The notes beneath the pieces are model-generated. The model worked only from the letters and a program-made list of their open reading frames with translations, did not search any database and had not been told where the DNA came from. This document shows, in pieces, positions 56,921-64,000 of a DNA stretch of 64,000 nucleotides. Both the position numbers and the translations under genes were made by a program. The DNA is from Prostheceraeus crozeri. Taxonomy: Eukaryota > Platyhelminthes > Polycladida > Euryleptidae. The DNA is taken from assembly GCA_907163375.1 (NCBI GenBank), contig CAJQUW010005773.1, positions 124,001 through 188,000 on the forward strand, read 5' to 3'. The stretch's first letter is position 1. Each line of letters begins with the position of its first letter.

Positions 56921-56927
56921 GTGGATT

Positions 56928-58139
56928 ACCTCAAGTCCTCGAGTGGAAGGTATAGTTTGCTGAATAGGCAAGACCAATGATTTCACTGGTAAACATGACA
57001 TCAAACTTATTGCAGTAACGGTGCAATATCTAAAATACAAAGATTTATTCCTTACTGAATTTATCAACCCTATCAACCTTTGTATTTTAACTTCTGATGA
57101 ATATCTTACATTAGTCTTACTACTTCTAAAAAATAAAAAAAAGGGGTGGCCTATCCTTCCCAACACAACCCTGACCACTTCCTCTCCAACCCTCTTCTTG
57201 AGGGGGGGGGGGGCGTACCGCACTGTCCTTCGAAGTTGATGGGATTCACTAGTCTTGAACAATTATCACGCGATCAAAATAACATGATAGGTTGTTTTCA
57301 AAGGTACCTACTCCGTACATGTTCCTAAGCAAGTCAAAGCAAGAGGGCTCGTCTCCAAACTGCACAATAAGTGGAAGGGACTCATGAGAATAACGTCAGC
57401 AGGAATCCCGGCACGCTCACATCACAGTCCTTCAATTTTTCTGATGAGGGGAACAAATCAGAAGTTTTACAAACATTTCATGCGTTCTGTATATCCCATA
57501 ATTCTCCATAGAAAAATTTAAGGAGACTGAAAATCTTGATGTTGATATGCCGAGAGCAGCCCTCGCTGTAGTCGACTTCACGCAAACATATACGAAACGG
57601 CACAAAATCATAGTAACTTATTGAGCAATTGGTGTCACAACGATGATGTCGATTACCGAAACAGAAAAGCCGAAATGTGGTATAACGTTATCAGTGCTTC
57701 AGACTGAACACTACACAGGTAGTACAGCATGATTCCTCACGTTCATCATCACATTATCATCTGTGAATTCTTTAACTCTCCTCCCAAAGAGGCAATTAAG
57801 ATCATTCTGGTTTTTGATTGTTGAGAGATCGATCAGAGGTCTCGGATGAGCAACTGCATGGTGTTCAGCAAGTAACTCGCAAGGTTGCTGCAAACCTATA
57901 CATAGCCACTGGATTTGTTGCATATGTTGCCATGATTTATCGTAGATGAAGCCGTTTCATGCAGATTTTTGAAAATGCAAGTGAAGTAAGAAAATGCTTC
58001 GCAGTCGCTGAGGTACATACATCTTGTAGTAATACTGATGCAATAACAATTTTGGTAGTGAGGCTTCTCAAAACTTCCTCATTGCAGCTGCCAATAATTT
58101 GATGACACGTCATCCACAAACTTGTACAATACATTAAAA
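56928..58139. other. Mostly unassigned; possible integrase-tail fragment
   Basis: I recognise no complete gene. A plus-strand piece at about 57,330-57,410 reads VPKQVKARGLVSKLHNKWKG, reminiscent of the C-terminal part of a retroelement integrase, but it is too short to be sure. A G-run (57,200-57,213) and low-complexity AT tracts are present. Confidence 0.25.
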
Positions 58140-58407
58140 ATTAAAATATAAACGAGGAAACACGAGAATTTTTGAGATTTGTGATATATTGCCCAACACA
58201 TATAACTGCATGGATCGCTAAGTGGTGTATGGATTCACTTGTAATTCTAGTAAAAACTTTTACATCGGTCAGACTTCTCGACCTTTTACGTATCGATGTG
58301 CTGTTCATAATCGGAATAAATCAAGTGCTGCAGCTGAAGTTTGCATGAAATCAAATCAATTAAGTGATTTCTTGGCAAGTGTGAAGACCCTTTGGATACT
58401 AGATTGA
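58140..58407 (+). pseudogene. GIY-YIG endonuclease fragment (Penelope-like?)
   Basis: The frame has VVYGFTCNSSKNFYIGQTSRPFTYRCAVH, in which VYGFTC...FYIGQTSRP matches the GIY-YIG nuclease motif as it occurs at the C-terminus of Penelope-like retroelements. It follows an in-frame stop and ends early at TGA 58,405. No reverse transcriptase is found upstream, so this is a fragment; another GIY-YIG source is possible. Confidence 0.5.
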
Positions 58408-60099
58408 CAGATGCGGAATATATCAAACAAATAAGCCAGTAATCAATAGGAAAACAGAGCTGACGGTGTTCTGATTATCCCTCTCGATCAACACAATGCA
58501 AATGTAGGCCTACAAGCCCACTGAGTGTTAATGTAGTGATGTTTTTACCTACTCCACGGCCCTCTGAGGATGGCGCGAAGCCGGTCGGGGAGCTGTTGGA
58601 ATGATGAAGAACCTCTGTTAGCCGCCATCCTATGCATCCATAAAACAACTATCTTTGAAAGTTTTAATGGTCTGAGATGCATTTTCGGGAAATCGCACCT
58701 TTCAGTAAAGAAAGTCGCATGTGAAAAGTTACAATCGTTTGATATGCAGGTATCTTCAGAGTCTTCTTTCAAAAACTGATTTATAGGAGAGCGGTTTGAA
58801 GTTTTCATCTCAATCGTTAAAATTTTCATGTTTGCGACCACTTTCTATATTGCAGAACATTGATCGTCCTCGCCATGTTGTCACCCAGATGACATAATTT
58901 GCACATAGCAAGGTGGCTTGTTAAGATTGTAATATGAAACAGACTGCAAAAACACAAGAAACTGAAAGGCAGTTTGTAACTTAACCGGAATAACACCTCA
59001 GTTCAGTAAGCCATTGAGTGGGCCGTGGGGGAATGGTAATAGTGTTCTGTAGTTGAAAAGCCTTTTTTAAAATGTGTTGCACGCACAACATTTTTTCTAC
59101 CGGTCATGGAAAAATTGTGTGAACGGACAATTGAAGAACTCCTTTTTCCATATCCGCTATGTCAGAAAAAATATCTCTCCTCTCAGGTTAAAGATGAATC
59201 AAAAATCCCCGGCACGCTTCGTCACGGTAGGAAAGACAAAGCAGACAAGAATTGAAGAGCTTCTCATTTCCTTGAAATGAAAAGTTGTAAACAGGGTCAA
59301 AGCACAATAGTCCGGTTGAGACATACAATCCCCGGAAATCGAAAGCTCGATACATATCTTGAGCTTTCCAGCTTGGTTTGGATATTGCTGTCGACTTGAT
59401 TACTGGGATTACTTCAGCAGCCTATTGACGTGTGAGGCTTCAAATGGCAGACATAAGCTACAGACTTTGTTACATCACTTTGTTAAAACTAGGAGGATTC
59501 TGTCTTCATTTTTCTCCTTCTATTCACTGAGCGCATGATCAATCAACACAAAAATCAAAAACTTCGAACGACTGAATTCAACCTTTAAGGTGGAAAGTGT
59601 TCTCTAAATGCTTCTTTACAAGGCTTTATTTGATACTTGTTGATCTACTATGTGATCTTTCAGCTGCTGAAGCACACTTTCAGGAAACTGCGCATTCAGA
59701 ATGTTAAGGGCAAGCGACATCATCAGCGACAAGAAACGTTCATGAATAATAACTTCAATAGTAGTATAGCAAATAATAGACCAAAGTGCAAATGAGCAAC
59801 CCCCTACCCCTTCGACAGAGAGAAGTCGCCAAGGTTGTGATGGAGGTGATCGGACCGAGAATGCACCCCTTTCCCTCCCTACCTTTTGACAGCGGCTGTT
59901 GGCAATGAGACTTTGGTTTTGTTATTGTTTTGGGATGAATTCTCGGAGGTAAACGGAGGGCAGATCCGGAATCTGCGTGAAATTTTGGGTTGGTAAGACT
60001 GTTTTCAGTGACATCGGAAAGAAAAAACTTTCACCCCTCCCCCTTCCTGTCTGACTTTGTGTGATTGGTTGTTGGCTGATAGACTTTGGATTTTGACAC
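58408..60099. other. No recognisable gene; degenerate repeat near the right end
   Basis: Several short open frames exist but none has a recognisable motif. From about 59,800 two imperfect units occur (59,810-60,000 and 60,000-60,215) containing CGGAGGGCAGATCCGGAATCT and GGAGGGCTCATTCGGTATCT. They resemble 33,395-33,600. Confidence 0.45.
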
Positions 60100-60836
60100 T
60101 TAGGAATTTCCAGATTTTGGATGCTTTGGGATGAGAAAGGCCATGTTTCGGGGTGAAGGAGACTTCGTAGAGGAAAAGGGAGGGCTCATTCGGTATCTGG
60201 GTAAATTTTCGATTGGTAATGTTGCTTCCAGCAGAGAACTGGATTGAGCTGTATTATCTTCCTTCTCTTGAATAGTTATTTCAGGCTGTTTATTTGCTTC
60301 CTGTACTATTTCATCGACAGCTTCTATCTCCTCCAAAGTAATTGCATTATCATCAATTGATCTTTGAAAGTAATAATGGAGTTTATCATATACTAACGTT
60401 CTTTAACGATTTAACGTTTTTTAACGTTCGTTGTTTCTTAGTCATTAATGATTTATCTAAAATTGTTGCAGATGAAGTTGTAAAAAAACCTGTACTTGTA
60501 AAAGCTTCAGCAACTGCTGGGATTTCTAAGACGCCTAAAGATATGACAATTGTTAATGCACCTAAACTTACTGTTAAAACATACCAATTCCTTGCGTTAC
60601 ATTTTTCGCTATAACCCATCTCTTTTTTAATTTATTATAATGTTCTAATTTTAGTAATAATTTATCTTTACTATATCGTACTCTATCTTTATGCTTTGCC
60701 AGTTTTGTCTCAGTCATAATTTCGTTTTGTGTTTTGAAAGACCAGTTATACTGTTATCATTCTTAATTATAGAAGGATATAATGATTCCTTTTCAGTGGG
60801 TGCTAAAGGCAGAATTAACTTTTCGTTTTCTTCCAT
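60100..60836 (-). pseudogene. Polinton-type small membrane protein, longest copy, frameshifted
   Basis: Read on the minus strand, an ATG at 60,836 starts MEENEKLILPLAPTEKES; a second ATG at 60,717 starts MTETKLAKHKDRVRYSKDK, continuing LLLKLEHYNKLKKRW and VTQGIG. After a frameshift come LTVSLGALTIVISLGVLEI and SATILDKSLMTKKQ, and after another DKLHYYFQRSIDDNAITLEE, ending at TGA 60,100. The charged coiled segment, hydrophobic hairpin and helical tail agree with the fragments at 15,029 and 45,590. Such two-membrane-segment proteins with a helical tail are known in animal Polintons (recall-based). At least two frameshifts make it dead. Confidence 0.6.
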
Positions 60837-61159
60837 TTTTAAATAAAATATTTTGACGTATCCGTGTAATAAAATTACATGCAATAGTTTGCCACTTAAT
60901 TATCTTCAATTGTCCAAATAGTTCAATGTATTTTACATATAATGTAGCATAATTCCAGGAGACAATCTTTGTGACCCGCATTATGCTTCGCCGCTATTGT
61001 TTGAGTACGCGGGCGCGTCAAGTACTTTCGCCATATGCTTTTTTGAGTCATTGCAGCTGTTGCCTATTCCATTCTATCTCAATTGATTTCTAATTGTTTC
61101 AGACGATCCTCTAGTAAAACCCACAGCACGACTCGCCTCATTTCAAAGCATTCTCATTC

Positions 61160-61459
61160 TCTCGGGGAATATGGCACAAGCGGACACTCATTTCAACTAT
61201 TCGCGAAAAAGCCTACGAGACTTTATCGTCTAATATTGCCGAAGCCATTTCAAAAGAAGAGAAGATTGTTTGCCAAAACTTGTTAGAAGAATTCAAAAGA
61301 AAATATATTTCATCCGACAAAGACCGAGTTAACGGTGAAAAAGTATTCCGTGAATATCGTGTTATTGAACGATTTGAAAATTCCATAACTAACAGTGGAG
61401 AAGCTTCCTTTAATTTTCAAGAAGAAATACAAAAAATCTCAACATTCATGATTTTATGA
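61160..61459 (+). CDS. Small Polinton-associated protein, second version
   Basis: An open frame of about 100 residues ends at TGA 61,457. It contains NIAEAISKEEKIVCQNLLEE, NGEKVFREYRVIERFENSI and FNFQEEIQK. These match the RCKEVFEDY...EWRIIETFERSL...YNFDEEIQK protein of the 1.87-kb units, and here the region that is frameshifted there is continuous. No in-frame ATG is present at the start, so the 5' end is missing or lies upstream in another frame. The function is unknown; it looks helical and soluble. Confidence 0.5.
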   Translation, partial: SRGIWHKRTLISTIREKAYETLSSNIAEAISKEEKIVCQNLLEEFKRKYISSDKDRVNGEKVFREYRVIERFENSITNSGEASFNFQEEIQKISTFMIL

Positions 61460-61600
61460 TTTTTTTAAAGACACTGGACACCTACAAACATTATAAGGGA
61501 AACTCAATTATTAAACTGACAATACTTAAAGAACGAGCATTGACATTGTAGCGAGGTTCTCAAAGCATCTGTTGTCAGAATCTGGGGTATTCTAGAAGTT

Positions 61601-61798
61601 ACTGTGTCTTCTTACGAAAATTCCATCGACTTTACCTGCGATCTACATTTATTTCATAATCCTCTGAAAATGTGTCGTTTTTTAAAACAAACGACGAAAT
61701 CATTGAATCATATCTACGCTTCAGGCGAAAACGAAAAACTCGTGAAGAACTTAATTGTTAAATCAAACACAAAATTCTGCAGAATTGTCGCATAATTT
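61601..61798 (+). other. Short unidentified frame
   Basis: A frame of about 65 residues (FTCDLHLFHNPLKMCRFLKQ, SGENEKLVKNLIVKSN) lacks an ATG at its start and has no recognised family. It may be the C-terminus of a broken gene beside the previous one. Confidence 0.25.
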
Positions 61799-62029
61799 TA
61801 TTTCATAATTTGTAAATTTTCGTCTACTTATATCCGTTTAGCAAGTAGAAAATGTAATCTGTATTATAGTTTTCGTTCAGAAATTGTCTCTTACTAGGGG
61901 CAAAGTTCTGTTATCTTAGTTTTTCACTCACTTATAAATTTTATTAAAATTTAAGTCATTTTAAGAGCATGAATTTTTTTTTCTATTTTTTGTGGATTGG
62001 TGGAGTCATTCATCCATTAATATCCCCTC
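61799..62029. other. AT-rich sequence without gene
   Basis: Nothing is recognised between the short frame and the LTR element. Confidence 0.5.
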
Positions 62030-63048
62030 TACGCTTTTAAGCCCCGTCGTTGAACCTCTCGACACTTGGTTCATGCATCTTCCCCGCCTTCTATTCCTCC
62101 AATTTCCGCCAGATAACCCCATCCTCTGACCAACATCCTCCGCCTCATCGTCGGCCGTACAGCATGGGGACGTTGCTCAACGGCTTCCCCACGGACGAGA
62201 AAATCTTTAGGACATTAGTCGACTATGCCATGTCCCGATTGTAAGAAAAAGTGACGCCATTCGGAAAACATAAATTAACATTCCAGGCGTCGGGGCATGA
62301 CCACATCTGTGGGAAATCCGGGAGCGTAGAAGATTGCTACGTAAGTTTCAGTCTAACAGCGATCGTTCCCGGAGCTATCAAAAGAGACCACCGTCAGTAA
62401 TGTGATCGGTTCCGTGAGAAACAAACATAAGATCAGCGAATACTAGGATCAAAAAGCGGTCTCTCCCAGAGCCATCAAAGTAGACCAAGTGGTGCCCTAT
62501 TATGTAAATAATAGTCAGGAAAGGAGTTCGAAGCGCATGGGGGCAGGCGGCGGATCAAAGTTAAAGAGCAGTACATAAACGAGGCTCAAAACAGCAACCA
62601 CACAATCGCCGATCCAGATACATACGATACCGTCGGAAGTTCGCGATAGCAAGTATAAAGATAGTTGAAGGCAAGGATAAGGTCCCAGGGTCCTAGACAT
62701 ACCTAGAAAGACTGCGCCGAGAGGACACGAGTGACTAAAAGTACCGCAGAGGCTCGAAGCACTACTTCTCCGTTCGTTGCTCTTTCCACCGAACCACCTG
62801 TGAGGTTGACGTTATTTCTATCTCTCTTTCTCTCTCTATTTGCATATATCCCCTTCCTCCTCACGTGTAGCATTGCAATTGACAAGAACAATTATATTTA
62901 CGCACATGTCAAAGCTGTTTTGTATTCGGGCTCAACTGAGGATCGCTAGGATTAAGTGGAAACTAGAGTAGACCAAAATAAACGATTAAGTAACCCATTA
63001 GAGAAAAGAAACACTCAAAACGAAAAGAAAGACCTATCAGGGGTTACA
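62030..63048 (+). mobile_element. LTR element family 2, 3' end copy
   Basis: 62,030-62,240 is the 3' internal end (AGCCCCGTCGTTGAACC ...), encoding the tail NGFPTDEKIFRTLVDYAMSRL up to TAA. It is followed by LTR sequence from GTGACGCCATTCGG to AGGGGTTACA (63,048), lacking about 165 bp at the LTR start relative to the solo LTR. It aligns with 49,955-51,180 and 54,100-54,873. Confidence 0.75.
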
Positions 63049-63063
63049 TATTTATCAAAATGA

Positions 63064-63342
63064 GAGTCAGAGTTTTCCGATATTCAGTCAAAGGCTCTGA
63101 GAAAATTTATCAAATTTCTTCAGTGGAATCGCACAGTCGTTTACACCTCCAGAAAAACAATCTGCATATTTCCATCACACTATTACCGAGACTGCAAAAT
63201 ATCCTTAGATTTCATTGCAAAATCACGGAAGAAAAATATCAAAGAATTGATTAAAGATTATCAAAGATTTGATGGTTTACGTTGTCCTATTTCAGGCACT
63301 CATTTACATAGTCAACTTATTGATATGTGTTCAAAAATGTAA
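63064..63342 (+). pseudogene. C-terminal gene fragment after the LTR
   Basis: Directly after the LTR end a frame without ATG reads LRKFIKFLQWN, FPSHYYRDCKISLDFIAKSR, LIKDYQRFDGLRCP and stops at TAA 63,340. It reads as a plausible protein end, probably truncated by the LTR insertion. The family is not recognised. Confidence 0.35.
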
Positions 63343-64000
63343 TTTTCATTTAACCTTAACTATTTTGTATTAACAAATGTTATAAAAAGCAGTTTTGTTG
63401 AAAGAAAAATGTATTATCATTGAGTCGTTTTGCAATTTTGAAAAAAAAATTTTAATAGATTACGCCTATGTTGCGAAAATGCAACATTTTTTAAACAAAG
63501 AAAATAAAGTGATAAAAATCAATTATCAATATTATATAGTTAACTAGACCAAGAAGAAACTGCATGACAACTTTTAACTACTTTGTGCAACTACATCTAT
63601 GTGCGGCGTTAAATGGGTTAATTGACAATGGATTTGTTCTCTCTCGCCATGCGGTGATCAGAGGACTTATTAGTTTAATGTGCAAATATTTTGAACCGCG
63701 TTACTATTTGACGCACGGATTTCGGCTCATGATCCTGGTCATTTATTTCTCTTTTGGAAATTATTTGGCGCTGAGTGTATTTAATTTAGCGACAATGCTC
63801 GAACATCGCGTACCATGTTTTATTTAAACTCCGGATTTGGGCCTACAGCGGACAGCATTTTCTCCCATGGAAACTCAGTCGTCAAAGGAAAATATAATAT
63901 ATAAACTTATCTACCAAGACCAAACGACAACGACCAACAACCGCTCACTATCTTGAACTCCGTCTTACTCGCCTGCTGAACTCCACCAGTGACTTCCTCC
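63343..64000. other. Mostly unassigned right edge
   Basis: An ATG frame at 63,564-63,827 (87 aa) has hydrophobic stretches (LMILVIYFSFGNYLALSVF) but no recognised family, and it may be chance. The rest is AT-rich, with a C-rich CTCCAC segment at the very end. Confidence 0.3.

Noticed and set aside
56900..57262. 120-aa minus-strand ORF
   Set aside because: It crosses a G-run and the hairpin, has no motif, and no homologue is visible in the window.
57711..58134. Minus-strand ORFs resembling a hAT/zinc-finger transposase remnant
   Set aside because: No BED finger, catalytic residue or conserved hAT motif could be identified.
58545..59280. ORFs of 68-98 aa on either strand
   Set aside because: No recognisable motif, no homologous copy in the window; chance frames are likely.
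1..64000. tRNA, rRNA, bacterial promoters, ribosome-binding sites or terminators
   Set aside because: No cloverleaf, rRNA or prokaryotic signal was recognised, and the sequence is clearly eukaryotic repeat DNA.

Overview
The window looks like a repeat-dominated piece of an invertebrate animal genome, probably an arthropod. The evidence is eukaryotic: Polinton/Maverick relics, Ty3/gypsy-type LTR elements, three Tc1/mariner DNA transposons with TA target duplications, a SETMAR-type mariner fragment, a possible Penelope-like GIY-YIG fragment, a complex satellite and long (AT)n runs. I recognise no host housekeeping gene, rRNA, tRNA or bacterial operon. The taxon is an inference from the transposon repertoire.

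Layout. 1-14,512 is one satellite array of roughly 245-270 bp units with a higher-order period near 2.0-2.3 kb. A 17-bp-arm hairpin (14,513-14,563) and AT-rich minisatellites follow it. 15.0-18.0 kb is the best preserved Polinton-type block: a broken small membrane protein, an intact 228-aa ORF (called ORFX here), a frameshifted adenain-type protease, and on the opposite strand an integrase preceded by a parvovirus-VP1-like phospholipase A2 domain. 18.0-21.5 kb is a degraded LTR retroelement (copy A) keeping only its third ORF and 3' LTR. 21.9-33.3 kb is a tandem amplification of a 1.87-kb Polinton-relic unit, seven copies with (AT)n at each junction.

34.0-37.2 kb holds a mariner fragment, a broken virion-type Polinton gene with its upstream neighbour, and further relic pieces. 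A Tc1 element (37,229-38,841) sits in the same relic sequence. 38.9-44.9 kb is the larger gypsy copy (copy B): damaged pol, an open third ORF behind a conserved 3' splice-acceptor-like tract, and a 1.47-kb LTR. 44.9-46.0 kb is more Polinton relic. 46.4-49.2 and 52.9-55.7 kb are two copies of a segmental duplication. One carries a DD41D mariner and the other a solo LTR, both inserted within a few bases of each other in the same ORFX-like gene. A second, apparently intact DD41D mariner (51,184-52,895) and a second LTR family (49.6-51.2, 53.9-54.9, 62.0-63.0 kb) lie around them. 55.9-64 kb holds gene fragments, a broken membrane-protein gene, a small conserved Polinton-associated gene and quiet sequence.

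How it works together: almost nothing here is a functioning pathway. The window is a nested graveyard in which Polinton relics were duplicated and amplified and then hit by mariner, Tc1 and LTR elements. Candidates for still-functional products are ORFX (15,442-16,128), the third ORF of gypsy copy B (41,804-43,237) and the mariner transposase at 51,545-52,603.
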